A stretch of DNA of 64,000 nucleotides. It comes from Diphasiastrum complanatum. Taxonomy: Eukaryota > Streptophyta > Lycopodiopsida > Lycopodiales > Lycopodiaceae. The notes beneath the pieces are model-generated. The model saw nothing but the letters and a program-made list of their open reading frames with translations. It made no database searches and was not told the DNA's origin. Within the stretch, counting starts at the first letter, position 1, and each line of letters opens with the position of its first letter. Shown here one piece after another: positions 1 through 10,395 of the stretch. The stretch is taken from assembly GCA_029204225.1 (NCBI GenBank), contig MU831570.1, forward strand, positions 99,845 to 163,844, given 5' to 3'. The position numbers were made by a program, and so were the translations under genes.

Positions 1-264
1 CATTTGCTTTGATTGTTTTGAGGTTCTATCATAGTGTACTTTATTTTCAGGTTGGAGTCCGTACTCTGATAGGGTTTCACACTTGTGAAACCAGCAAGTA
101 CATTTACCTTCTTTAATGATTGTTCTTGTTAGGTTTTTATGTCTAGAATTGGTCTAGATTGATCTTTATCTGATATAGATTGATAGATCAAATAAATCTA
201 ACATCCAATCCCTCTTGAGGATCAGATTAGGATCCACTCTTGGTCCATATTGTACTTTTCCTCG
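1..264 (+). repeat. 3' part of the 5' LTR of Copia-A
   Basis: This copy lies immediately upstream of a tRNA-type primer-binding site and matches 11487-11750. It ends in CTCG where the 3' copy ends in the canonical CTCA, so the terminal A has mutated here. The start of the LTR lies outside the window. Confidence 0.9.
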
Positions 265-276
265 TGGTATCAGAGC
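265..276 (+). other. Primer-binding site of Copia-A
   Basis: TGGTATCAGAGC directly follows the LTR. It is complementary to the 3' end of plant initiator tRNA-Met, the usual minus-strand primer of plant copia elements. Confidence 0.9.
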
Positions 277-864
277 CAAGTACAAGAGGTTTATTGAAAT
301 TAATAGGTTTGATCCAAATCAAAGCCAAAATTAGCAAGTTTTAGGAAACTAGTCAAATTTTGGGTAGTGAGTTGGATTTGATAGATATTCTCAAAATTTT
401 TGGACCAGAACTTGTTGTGGACTGTAGGAACTCTTTTCACACGTGTGAGACCGTACATCTCCGATTTTGGCTGAGAAATTTCAAAATTTTGTACAATTTG
501 ACTCACACACCCAATTTGAGTGATTTTTAATGCAAAATCAAGCATTTTCTATAGAGAATCTAATCCTTTGTTTAGTTATTGGATTAGATCAGCCAGAAAA
601 TTAAATTTGAAGCTTGAATTAAGTGCATTAATCGATCTACTCTGATTTTTTGAGTGTATGTTGAAGTTGAAGAGAGATATTGCTAAAAATCATAGATTAA
701 GGAGTGATTTTGCAAGTTTGAAACTAGAATCTAAATTTTCATCATTCTAGATTGGTTCATGAGTGATAGGATTGTGTCTATAAGCTTTCTAATTTCTAGA
801 AGACTTTAGGTTCAGATCTCTTAGAGAAACCATAAGAGTTTATAGAGTTTTTTCACATTCAAAA
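277..864 (+). other. Untranslated leader of Copia-A
   Basis: This is AT-rich leader between the primer site and the gag start. It contains the 12-bp palindrome TCACACGTGTGA at 437-448. No credible gene is visible on either strand. Confidence 0.7.
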
Positions 865-2196
865 ATGGCATCAATGGGTGGTTTTTTGCTTGAAGCTAGT
901 GAAAGGCTTACATCCACTAATTATGCTATTTGGATAGTTCGAATGGAGTCTTTGCTTGTACTTCATGATCTTTATGACATAGTAGTTGAGGTGGAAGTAG
1001 AACCTCAAGGAGGAGTTGAATTGGTAAAGTACAAAAAGAGATGTAGAGTTGCATTACATTGCATAAAGATGAATGTAAGTAATGAACTTTTGAAAGAAAT
1101 CTCATCTTGTACCACATCCAAAGAGGCATGAGATTCATTAAAAGCCATTTATGGATCCAAGAATACTTCAAGTATACTCATGCTTAGGAATCAAATCTTT
1201 CAAAGCATGAAAGGAAGCAGTGAAAGTGCCCAAACTTATGTCTTTAGGATCAAATCTTTGAATAAGGAGTTGTCTTCTATGGATGATAAAATAAAAAATG
1301 ATGAATTAGTTCAAATCATTTTGAATGGATTAGGAGATGATTATTCCAATATAGTTCAAACCTTTGCTATTCAAGATTCACTTCCTAGTATGGAAAAACT
1401 TCAAAGTGTGCTTGTAAGTGAAGAGAGTAGAATGCTTCATATCAAAAGTAGGATGAGTTTCTTATCTTTGAATGACGGTGATGAAAAAGCTAACTTTTCC
1501 TTGAAAGGCAAGAAGAAAAAGTTTTTATCCAAGAAGACTCAAGACATGGAGATGGAGAGCAAAGATGTAGCATCAAATTCCAAAGGCAAGAGCAAGAAGG
1601 ACAAGAAGAAGCTAAAGTGTTTCTTTTGTGGAAAAAAGAGACATTTTGCATCCGAGTGCTACAAGAAGAAGAATGCCCAAGAGAAGGACAATCAAGGCAA
1701 TCTTGTGCTTGAGGAGGAGGAGGAAGAAAGCAATCTATCTTTGATGGTATCCTCACCACAAACATCTAATCAAGACACTTGGTGGATTGATAGTGGGGCA
1801 AGATCTCATATGACTCACCAAAAAGACTACTTTTCTAATCTACTTTCTTACAATAGCTCTAAGAGATTTATCTTCACTGCAAGTAATCAAGAATGTGAGA
1901 TTGTAGATGTTGGATCCATTCCTTTATGTCTAGGATCATCTAAAAAAGTAGATCTAGACAATGTTCTTTATGTACCTTCAATTACAAAGAACTTGTTGAG
2001 TGTAGGACAACTTATGGATAGTGGATTAGATGTGCATTTCAAGCATGGAGCATGTTCTATCTTGAAAGATGAAAAATGTATTGCTAGTGGTTTCAAGCAA
2101 GGGAGGTTATTCAAATTGGATGCTAATGTGATGGTTGGAAGTGTGAACATGGCAAGGGAGGAGCTCACTCAAGTGAAATTATGGCACAAAAGGTGA
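865..2196 (+). pseudogene. Copia-A gag and protease, broken
   Basis: The reading frame starts at ATG 865 and encodes a copia Gag of the UBN2 type, which builds the virus-like particle. It carries a CCHC zinc knuckle (CFFCGKKRHFASEC, about 1618-1660) and an aspartic protease active site (WWIDSGARSHM, about 1780-1812). A TGA at 1129-1131 interrupts it where the close relatives Copia-B and Copia-E have tryptophan in EAW. A second TGA at 2194-2196 sits in the HKR(L)GHPN motif that begins the GAG-pre-integrase zinc region. Both halves are in the same frame. The zinc knuckle has Arg where Gly is usual before His. The gene is related to Copia-B gag but clearly diverged. Confidence 0.88.
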
Positions 2197-2773
2197 GGCC
2201 ATCCTAATTACAAAGCTATGGAGAACATGGTGACAAAGGAGCTAGCAAGTGGACTTCCCAAAACCATATCCAAGTGTGGCAAGCTTTGTGAAGCTTGTGG
2301 ACTCTCCAAATCTATCTTTCAAGAGATCTTTGACAAGATCTAACTCTCATCTTGACCTTATACACTCGGATGTTCATTCATTTTCACATGAATCAAATGG
2401 TGGACCTCTTATGTATGTCACTTTTATTGATGATAGATCAAGATACTCTTGGGTTTATCTCTTGTCTAAGAAAAGTGAAGTTTTTGAGTCCTTTGTAAAG
2501 TTCAAAACTCTTGTGGAAAAACAACTTAATACTAGCTTGAAAGTATTAAGAAGTCATAATGGAGGGGAGTACATCTCCAATAGGATGAAAGAGTTTTGTG
2601 AAACTAATGACATTAGGAGAGAGTTTACTTGCACATACACTCCACAAAAAAATGGAGTAGCTGAGAGAAAGAATAGGACACTATGTGAGTGTGCTAAAGC
2701 TATGATATTAGATGCATCACTTCCTAAGTTCATTTTGGGGAGAAGCTATTTTATGTGCAAACTTTCTATGTAA
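2197..2773 (+). pseudogene. Copia-A integrase, broken
   Basis: The frame shifts after 2196 and continues in another phase from about 2249. The rve-type integrase core is recognisable: first catalytic Asp in IHSDVHS, then FIDDRSRYSW, then a degenerate second site, SHNGGEY, where the catalytic Asp has become His, then Glu in NGVAERKNRT. The frame ends at 2773. About 0.37 kb that Copia-B has between integrase and RT is missing here, judging by alignment to Copia-B motifs. With the second catalytic residue lost, strand transfer would not be expected. Confidence 0.85.
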
Positions 2774-2782
2774 TATGACCAA

Positions 2783-4477
2783 GTGGAACTTACTCAAAGT
2801 CCAAGGGTGCCAAGAAGATCAACAAGGACAAGGATTGAGCCATCAAGGCTCACTTATAGTGACAAAGGGGAGCAAAGGGAAGATTCTCAACTACTCAACT
2901 CTTATACTTTCTTGACTACTATGCTTGAAGAACCAACTAGTTTTGAGGAAGCAAATAAGTCTCAATATTGGAGGAAAGCTATGCAAGTAGAGTTTGATGC
3001 ATTAATGGAAAATCAAACTTGGAAGCTTGTTGATTTATGGAAAGAAGCCTCTTACTTGTAAATGGATATATAGATTAAAATATAATCAAGATGGTTCCAT
3101 TCATAATTATAAAGCTAGACTTGTAGCAAAAGGTTTTTTGCAAGTCAAAGGCATAGAATATGATGAAACCTTTGCACCTGTTGCAAAGCTTGTAACCATT
3201 AGATTAATCATTTGTCTTGCTACTTCTTTCAAATGGGAACTCTTCCAACTTGGTGTAACAAATGCTTTCTTGAATGGGTTCTTGGAACAATAGGAAATCT
3301 ACATGTGCCAACCCAAGGGCTTCATCAAAGATGGAGAAGAAGACAAAGTATGTTTCTTGAATAAGAGTCTTTATGGACTCAAGCAAGCACCAAGAGCATG
3401 GTACTCTAGGTTGCATTCCTATCTTATTTCTATTAGATTTGTTGTAAGTTATTATGAACCATCATTGTACTACAAATGTAATGATGGGAAGATCATTATC
3501 CTAGTTTTATATGTTGATGACATTATACTCACAGGAAATTATCTAGATGGCATCAAAAATGTAAAAATTTCCTTGTCTAGTGAAGTTAAGATGTAGATCT
3601 AGGACTTCTTAAAGTTATACTTGGAATAGAAGTCACTAGAAGTGATGATTTTACTTTCATATGTCAATCTAAGTATGCTAGATCAATCTTAGCAAGATTT
3701 GGCATGATTGATTGTAAAGGAGTTGAAACTCCCATGGAACTAAGTGTAAAAGTTTCTAAGGAAAGTGATGAAGCATCCTTTGAGGACATCACTACCTATA
3801 GAATGCTTATTGGTTCCTTGATATACTTAACCATCACTAGACCAGATCTTAGTTTTTGTGTTGGCAAATTGAGTCAATACATGCAAAGTTCATTAATATG
3901 TCATTGGAAAGGAGCAAAAAGGGGGTTAAGGTACATCTCGGCTACAAAAGACTTTCGCATAGTTTATGAAAGGACTAATATTTGTTTAAGAGCATATTCG
4001 GACTCAAGTTTTGCAGGTGACAAAATGGATAGAAGATCCATAAGTGCATTTGCTACATTCTTATGTGGAGGAGCTATATCTTGGCTTTCCAAAAAGCAAG
4101 ATACCATCTCTCTTTCATCAATAGAATTTGAATATAAAGCTATGACAACAACAACAAAGGAGGTTCTTTGGCTTAAAAGGCTTTTGGAGGAGCTACATGT
4201 GATCAAGGATGAAGACATTCCATGCATATATTGTGACAATCAAGTAGCTCAACAACTTGCAAACAATCCAGTCTTCCATGCTCGAACAAAGCACATTGAG
4301 ATTTCACATCATTTTGTGAGGGAGAAAGTGCAAGAAAAGGAGATAAAGCTTATTTATGTTTCATCATTGGATTGCATTGCTGATATACTCACCAAGGCAT
4401 TGCCTAAAGATCCATTTGTAAAATTAAGATTGGATCTTGGAGTTATAGATAGATCTATGCTAGATTTACCAAGCTAG
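2783..4477 (+). pseudogene. Copia-A reverse transcriptase and RNase H, broken
   Basis: Three frame segments encode an RVT_2-type copia reverse transcriptase and RNase H. The linker motif PSRLTYSDKG is at about 2840. CKWIYRLKYNQDGS and ARLVAKG follow, then YGLKQAPRAWY, the catalytic YVDD at about 3511, and RNase H motifs YSDSSFAGD and SIEFEY (usually STEAEY). A frameshift falls near 3027, a TAG at 3291-3293, and a stop plus frameshift at 3594-3596. The last segment from 3704 is open to the TAG at 4475-4477, close to the 3' LTR. The gene is a decayed copy, not functional. Confidence 0.88.
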
Positions 4478-4479
4478 CT

Positions 4480-4492
4480 TTTTGAGGAGGAA
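4480..4492 (+). other. Polypurine tract of Copia-A
   Basis: TTTGAGGAGGAA lies directly before the LTR start TGTGAAAAATGC at 4493, the position expected for the plus-strand primer. Copia-E has a very similar tract. Confidence 0.75.
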
Positions 4493-4614
4493 TGTGAAAA
4501 ATGCAAAAATAAGCTTGGTAGAGGCCAAAAATCTTGTATATAGGATAAATACACATGTGTGGAGCCTATTCCCACGTGTGAAACTAGTGTACTTGTCATG
4601 TACCATAATCATAT
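4493..4614 (+). repeat. First piece of the Copia-A 3' LTR
   Basis: This piece begins with TG after the purine tract and is cut at 4614 by Copia-B. The remainder of the LTR lies at 11046-11750. Together they make about 822 bp once the duplicated CATAT is counted once. It includes CACGTGTG-type motifs. Confidence 0.88.
4610..4614 (+). repeat. Target site duplication of Copia-B, left copy
   Basis: CATAT directly precedes the Copia-B 5' LTR. The identical five bases follow the 3' LTR at 11046-11050. Confidence 0.93.
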
Positions 4615-5269
4615 TGTGAAAATTGTCAACATTTCCTAGCTAGTTTGAGGCCTAAATTGGCTAAAATTGTAAATAGTTTTGGTTCTGGAGTTTCACACGT
4701 GTGAACCAGGCCACAATGTTTTTATTTACTGTATTTTTTCAGTATGATGAAGTGTCAAACTTCATACCCTTCAAAATGAGACCATTTTGATGTATTTTGG
4801 TCATATAAGCCATTTTTAGCTATTTTTCCTATATAGGGAATATCTAGGGTCAAGTACCTTCTAGAGAGAGGAGAGAGAGTCATCTTCCTCATCCATAAAT
4901 AGTAGGGAAGTCGTGGAGAACAGGTTGGAGAAACCTTTTGTATGCTTCATTGAGATCAATAGATCATTGTCATTGTTTCTTCCTCCATTGAGAGCATTGT
5001 TGTGTGTATTGTCTTCAAGCTATTGTGTATGATCTTAGGTGCTTTCCAAAAGTGGTAGGCTGATGTATTATGGACTGTATAATGCTATTTTGGGCCGCAC
5101 TTGATGTTTATGGAAGTTTCCATTTGTGATAAATGTTTTTTGATCAAGTTCTTTGCATTCTAGGTAGCATAGAATGTGTTGCCAATTCCTAGCTTATGTA
5201 GTTTGGAGTGCAAGCATTCAAGCCAATGATCTTGGAGTTTAGATCCACTTAGGATCTGTATTGTTCACA
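4615..5269 (+). repeat. 5' LTR of Copia-B
   Basis: This 655-bp direct repeat has the same length as 10391-11045. It contains the palindrome TTCACACGTGTGAA at 4692-4705 and a TATA-like CATAAATAG at about 4894-4902. It ends in TTCACA immediately before the primer site. Confidence 0.96.
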
Positions 5270-5281
5270 TGGTATCAGAGC
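5270..5281 (+). other. Primer-binding site of Copia-B
   Basis: TGGTATCAGAGC abuts the 5' LTR and is complementary to initiator tRNA-Met. Confidence 0.92.
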
Positions 5282-6441
5282 TGGTTGGCTTCTATTTACA
5301 GTAAGTATTCCATTTTTGGTGATATTTGGATGTTTGATCAAGTTCTAGCATGATTTTGCATTGCTTTGTTGATCAAATCTTACTAACCTTTGTTTTGTGA
5401 GTTGAACTTGTGGATCAAAAGCATATTTCAGGTCTATTGAAGATCAGAGGCTGAAAAGAAACTATTTTGGATCAGATCATAACACCTAATCATTTGTGAT
5501 TGTGAGGCTTGTGCATATTCAATACTAACAATGTTCTTTTCAATCCTATTGTTGACAATCTCCATTCTTGGATGAACACTCTCCTTAAGTGGATGAAACT
5601 TCTCCTTAAGTGGATGACAAATGCTCTTTTGAGTGAGTTGTAATTCTCCTAAAGGCTGAGCAAAGCTCCCATTTGGATGAAAGATCCCCTTTTTTGGGTG
5701 AACATATTGTAAGCTCCATTGTGAAGAGCATATTGTAAAGATTGTCATCAATTTTGGCATAAATTTTGGTGTACTTTGTTGAGCATGTAAGTAACTCTCC
5801 TTATGTAATTTGATTGGAGCATTTGCTGGAAGGTGTTAACCATTATGCAAGTGTGTTTTCAGGTTCTTAACAGGTTGAGGAACATTCTCATGTGAAGTGA
5901 TCTTAGATCTACATCTAAACACCAAGATTTGACAAGATAGTGAAGCTAGTCTTGTGATTCACTAAGTGTGCTCATTCATTCACCTCTAAATCTTGTATTT
6001 ATCACTTGCTGGAGTTTATAAACTTTTAGAAGTGTGGTTTACATGTGGTTTTACAGGTTGAATCAATATCTTAGTGTGTTGATCATATGTTGATCAAGTT
6101 TGTTCATTACTAGGTAATCTTGGCATCCTAGTTTTGGGTATTTTCTAAGAATGCAAGTAACTCTTCACACCATAACTTGATTTGGTCACTTGCTGGAAAG
6201 TTTGAGAGCTTAAGCAAGAGTGTGTTCAGGTTGGTTTGATTTTGTAATCCATTCTTAGTGTGTGCAAAGTGTTGCATGTGTTTCAATCTTCCTTTCTATG
6301 CTTGGAAACCATCTAGGTTCAAGATAGAAGTGTTTTAGGGTCCTAAATCTTCATAGATCTCTTTATCTATCATTTGTTGAGAGAAAAGTGAGTGCTAAGT
6401 GCTTTAGGACAAAACCTAAAAGTTGAAGAAACATTAGAATC
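5282..6441 (+). other. Long untranslated leader of Copia-B
   Basis: This leader is about 1.16 kb with no convincing gene. It holds short tandem repeats of CTCCTTAAGTGGATGA at about 5580-5620. It also has three diverged copies of a block running from a TTGCTGGA core to a pyrimidine stretch plus CAGG, near 5825, 6007 and 6192. These CAGG ends resemble 3' splice sites, but no splicing evidence is available here. Confidence 0.65.
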
Positions 6442-8991
6442 ATGGCTTCCAATGGTGGGATCATGCTAGAGTCTAGTGAAAGGTTGAGTTCATCAAACTA
6501 CTCTACTTGGAAAGTGAGGATGGAGTCCTTACTTGAGTTGAATGAACTCATGGACATAGTTGCAGAAATTGAAGAGAGACCTCTCACACTTCAAGAGCAA
6601 CAAAGGTTTGATAAGAAGGCCAAAAGGGCTCTTCATATCATTAAAATGAATGTTACAAATGAACTTCTCAAGGAAGTTGGAAAGTGTCAAAGTGCAAGTG
6701 AGGCATGGAATGCCTTAAAGAAGCTCTTTGAATCAAAGTCCACATCTAGGGTATTGACCCTAAGGAGACAAATATTTTCTAGTAGGCAAAGAGAGGGTGA
6801 AAGTGCTCATGCATTTATCTTGAGAGTTAAGTCCCTAAGTGATGATTTAGCATGCATTGATGAGAACATAAAAGATGGTGAAATAGTCCAAGTTATGTTG
6901 AATGGTTTGCTAAATGAACATGCTAACCTTGTGCAAAGTTTTGCCATTCAAAGAGTCTTGCCAAGTGTGGTTGACTTGCAAGAAATCTTATTGGCTGAAG
7001 AACATAGGTTGCAATCAAAGCTTGATGGTGCATCCTTGCAAGGTGGAGGTGAAGAGGCTTTCTTCACAAAAGGCAAATTCAAGGGCAAAGGTAAAGGCAA
7101 AGGGAAATGGTCCAAAGGTGGTAACTTTGATCATGATGATCACTCTTCCTCTTCCTCTTCTACTAAGAACAATAAGTCAAAGTTCAAGTGCTTTTATTGT
7201 GGGATAAAAGGTCATTTTGCAAATGAATGTTATAAGAAGAAAAGAGAGCAAGGAGAGAGGCAAGGAAATCTTACAATAGATGAGGAAGAACATAACACAT
7301 GTGAATCACTTGTTATGACTTCAAGTTTGTTAGCCAACATAGATGATAATGATCCTTGGTGGATTGATAGTGGAGCCTCATCTCACATGACAAGACATAA
7401 GGAATACTTTACATCCTTATTGTCTTATGAGGGAGAAGGTAACATCATCTACACTGCAAATGATGGTCAATGTGACATCAAAGGCATAGGCACTATTCCT
7501 ATTTCCCTTTCAACAAATAGGAAAGCAAATCTTGAAAATGTTTTGTACATTCCTTCAATCACTAAGAATTTGCTTAGTGTAAGTCAAATGATTGACAAAG
7601 GACTTGATGTGGAGTTCATTGGAGATGCATGTTTGATAAGTAAATGTGGATCCTTGATTGCTCAAGGTAGGAGGCATGGTAAACTTTTCAAGCTTGATGA
7701 ATGTGTGATCTCTAATCATGAAGGATGTATGGCTAGGGAGCAATTGACAAACCAAGAAGTTTGGCACAAGAGGTTGGGCCATCCCAACTTCAAATCTTTG
7801 GAGGTAATGGCAAAGAAAGAGCTTGTTCTTGGTCTCCCTAAAAGTCTTGTTGCAAACAATAGTGTTTGTGAACATTGTGCCTTGTCCAAATCTCATAGAC
7901 TTGCTTATTCTAGATCTACTTCTAGATCTAAAGAAGCTTTTCAACTTGTGCATTCTGATATTCATTCTTCTAGTACAACTAGCAATGGTGGGGCAAAGAT
8001 GTATGCAACTTTCATTGATGACTTTAGTAGGTATACTTGGATCTATCTTCTTAAAAGTAAGGATGAAGTGTTTGCTGCATTTGTCAAGTTCAAGAATGAA
8101 ATGGAAAACCAATTCAATACAAAGATCAAATGCTTAAGATCAGATAATGGAGGGGAATACACCTCAAATAGGTTCAAAGACTTTTGTATAGCACATGGGA
8201 TTAAGAGGGAGATGTCTAGTCCTAGGACTCCACAACAGAATGGAGTGGCCGAGAGGAAGAATAGAACCCTTTGTGAATGTGCCAAGGCAATGAGACTACA
8301 TGCTAATCTTGCTAAGTCTTTTTGGGGGGAAGCTTTAGCATGTGCTAACTATCTATGTAATAGATGGACAAGTGCTTCCTTGGATGGTAAAACTCCTCAT
8401 GAGGTTCTTTATGGTAGAAGGCCGAGTGTCAAGCATTGTAGGATCTTTGGATGTACATGTTTTGTCAATATCACACTTGATGATAGAACTAAAGAAGATC
8501 CTTCATCAAAGAAGGGTGTGTTTGTTGGCTATAGTGAAGTAAGCAAGGCTTACAAAGTGTACATTCCTTCTACAAAGAAAGTTGTCATAAGTAGGGATGT
8601 CATCTTTCATGAAGAGAATGTTTCCAATGTTGTTGATGTTGATGTTGATGTGCCTACTAATCATCATGATGTGCAAGATGTCTTGGATGAAGATGGAGAT
8701 GCCACTCCAAAGCAAACTTCAAGGAAGACTCAAAGGCAAAGGGCTAAGCCATCAAGGCTAACCTATGATGAAAAAGGAAAGCAAGTGGTGGACAACTCTA
8801 ACTTTGCTTTTCTTACCTCTTTTGATGAACCAACTTGTGTAGGTGAAGCAATTCAAAAGAAGGAATGGATCCAAGCCATGGATCATGAGCATCAAGCACT
8901 CATCAAAAGCAACACATGGAGGTTGGTAAAGCTTCCAAAGGACAAGAAGGCAATTGGTTGTAAGTGGATCTTCAAGATCAAGACAAATTAA
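6442..8991 (+). CDS. Copia-B Gag-protease-integrase and start of RT (frame ends at a premature stop)
   Basis: This is an 849-residue frame. The N-terminal Gag of UBN2 type spans about residues 1-230. A CCHC knuckle (CFYCGIKGHFANEC) begins near residue 250. The aspartic protease motif WWIDSGASSHM is near residue 309. GAG-pre-integrase HKRLGHPN and CEHC follow at about 440-475. The integrase catalytic triad is D506, D568 and E604, and the D-E spacing of 35 is standard. RT begins near CKWIFKIK. The start ATG opens MASNGGIMLESSERL, matching the starts of Copia-A and Copia-E Gag. The TAA at 8989-8991 falls where relatives have Gln (CAA), so one C-to-T change explains it. The frame continues in phase after it. 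Confidence 0.93.
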   Translation: MASNGGIMLESSERLSSSNYSTWKVRMESLLELNELMDIVAEIEERPLTLQEQQRFDKKAKRALHIIKMNVTNELLKEVGKCQSASEAWNALKKLFESKSTSRVLTLRRQIFSSRQREGESAHAFILRVKSLSDDLACIDENIKDGEIVQVMLNGLLNEHANLVQSFAIQRVLPSVVDLQEILLAEEHRLQSKLDGASLQGGGEEAFFTKGKFKGKGKGKGKWSKGGNFDHDDHSSSSSSTKNNKSKFKCFYCGIKGHFANECYKKKREQGERQGNLTIDEEEHNTCESLVMTSSLLANIDDNDPWWIDSGASSHMTRHKEYFTSLLSYEGEGNIIYTANDGQCDIKGIGTIPISLSTNRKANLENVLYIPSITKNLLSVSQMIDKGLDVEFIGDACLISKCGSLIAQGRRHGKLFKLDECVISNHEGCMAREQLTNQEVWHKRLGHPNFKSLEVMAKKELVLGLPKSLVANNSVCEHCALSKSHRLAYSRSTSRSKEAFQLVHSDIHSSSTTSNGGAKMYATFIDDFSRYTWIYLLKSKDEVFAAFVKFKNEMENQFNTKIKCLRSDNGGEYTSNRFKDFCIAHGIKREMSSPRTPQQNGVAERKNRTLCECAKAMRLHANLAKSFWGEALACANYLCNRWTSASLDGKTPHEVLYGRRPSVKHCRIFGCTCFVNITLDDRTKEDPSSKKGVFVGYSEVSKAYKVYIPSTKKVVISRDVIFHEENVSNVVDVDVDVPTNHHDVQDVLDEDGDATPKQTSRKTQRQRAKPSRLTYDEKGKQVVDNSNFAFLTSFDEPTCVGEAIQKKEWIQAMDHEHQALIKSNTWRLVKLPKDKKAIGCKWIFKIKTN

Positions 8992-10395
8992 GATGGATCA
9001 ATCAACAAATACAAGGCAAGGTTGGTGGCAAAGGGGTATGCTCAAGAATATGGTATTGACTATGATGAGACCTTTGCACCCGTGGCAAAGATGGTAACTA
9101 TTCGAATCCTAATCTCTCTTGCAACTCTTTATGATTGGGATATGTGGCAAATGGATGTTACTAATGCCTTCTTGAATGGTGATCTTGAAGAAGATATTTA
9201 CATGGAGCAACCCGAGGGCTATGTTTCACATGATGAGCCTAATCATGTGTGCTATCTCCAAAAGAGTTTGTATGGGCTAAAGCAAGCACCAAGGAGTTGG
9301 TATGCTAAGCTCAATTCCTTCTTACTTTCTCAAAACTTTGTTATGAGTGAGTATGATCATTCTCTCTACTTTAGATTGAATGAAAATGATATCACTTTAC
9401 TTTTGATCTATGTTGATGACATTATCTTAAGTGGTGGTAACAATCTAGATATAGATGAAATCAAGATGGCACTCAAAAGAGAGTTTGAAATTCAAGATCT
9501 TGGTAAACTTCATTATATCTTAGAAATAGAGATTATTAGAACTTCTAAATCTACATTCATATGTCAAGAAAAGTATGTTAACTCTATTCTAAAAAGGTTT
9601 CATATGGAAGATTGTAAAGTTGTTTCTACTCCTATGGAATCAAATGTAAAGCTAACTACAAGAAGTAATGAAAGATCCTTCAAGGACATTACTCTCTATA
9701 GAAAGCTAATAGGATCTCTTATATGGTTAACCATCACAAGACCTGATCTAAGCTTTGTGGTTGGTAAACTAAGTCAATTTATGCAAGATCCTAGTGAGGC
9801 TCATTGGAATCTAGGAAAGAGAGTACTTAGATACATCTCGGGATCTAGAGATTTTGGCATCTTGTATGGAGGTACTACACCTAACCTTTGTGGATTTTCA
9901 GATTCAGATTTTGCAGGTGATCAAATGGATAGGAAGTCAACAAGTGCCTTTGCAATCTATCTTGGAGATGGAGTGGTCTCATGGCTATCAAAGAAGCAAC
10001 CAACTATCTCTCTATCTTCCACCGAAGCCGAGTACAAGGCATTAACAACATGCACCAAGGAGATTCTTTGGATCAAGAGGATGTTATTGGATCTTCACTT
10101 GCTGGAACCAGAGAAGACTCCAATCATACTTTGTGATAACCTTTCAGCCCAAAGCTTGGCAAGCAATCCTGTTTTTCATGCAAGGAGCAAGCACATTGAG
10201 ATTGCTCACCATTTTGTGAGAGATCAAGTCATTGCCAAAGAGGTGGAGCTTCAACATGTCTCTTCAAAGGAGTGTGTGGCTGATATCTTCACCAAACCAT
10301 TGGGAAAGGACCTATATTTAATGCATAGATCTAATCTTGGAATGTGCTCAAAGACTATGTTGAAACTAGCATCCAATGTTGAAGAGGGAGTGTGA
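8992..10395 (+). CDS. Copia-B reverse transcriptase-RNase H (continuation after the stop)
   Basis: This is in the same frame as 6442-8991 and open to TGA 10393-10395. The first internal ATG is 9022, but that is probably not a natural start, because the RT motif ARLVAKG lies across it. RVT_2 motifs include [21 protein letters not shown] and catalytic YVDD at 9409-9420. RNase H motifs are SDSDFAGD, SSTEAEYKAL and LCDNLSAQ. The last two codons and the stop lie inside the 3' LTR, which begins at 10391. Without stop readthrough this half would not be made as part of the polyprotein. Confidence 0.92.
   Translation, partial: DGSINKYKARLVAKGYAQEYGIDYDETFAPVAKMVTIRILISLATLYDWDMWQMDVTNAFLNGDLEEDIYMEQPEGYVSHDEPNHVCYLQKSLYGLKQAPRSWYAKLNSFLLSQNFVMSEYDHSLYFRLNENDITLLLIYVDDIILSGGNNLDIDEIKMALKREFEIQDLGKLHYILEIEIIRTSKSTFICQEKYVNSILKRFHMEDCKVVSTPMESNVKLTTRSNERSFKDITLYRKLIGSLIWLTITRPDLSFVVGKLSQFMQDPSEAHWNLGKRVLRYISGSRDFGILYGGTTPNLCGFSDSDFAGDQMDRKSTSAFAIYLGDGVVSWLSKKQPTISLSSTEAEYKALTTCTKEILWIKRMLLDLHLLEPEKTPIILCDNLSAQSLASNPVFHARSKHIEIAHHFVRDQVIAKEVELQHVSSKECVADIFTKPLGKDLYLMHRSNLGMCSKTMLKLASNVEEGV
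10378..10390 (+). other. Polypurine tract of Copia-B (inside coding sequence)
   Basis: GTTGAAGAGGGAG precedes the LTR start TGTGAAAATT. The tract is still coding: the frame runs through it and stops five bases into the LTR. Confidence 0.8.

Noticed and set aside
5270-5281. Primer-binding sites considered as tRNA gene fragments
   Set aside because: Only 12-14 bases complementary to a tRNA 3' end occur, always directly after an LTR; no cloverleaf is present.
7555-8112. 185-codon minus-strand frame inside Copia-B
   Set aside because: It is antisense to the well-supported integrase and protease coding sequence and has no family motif.
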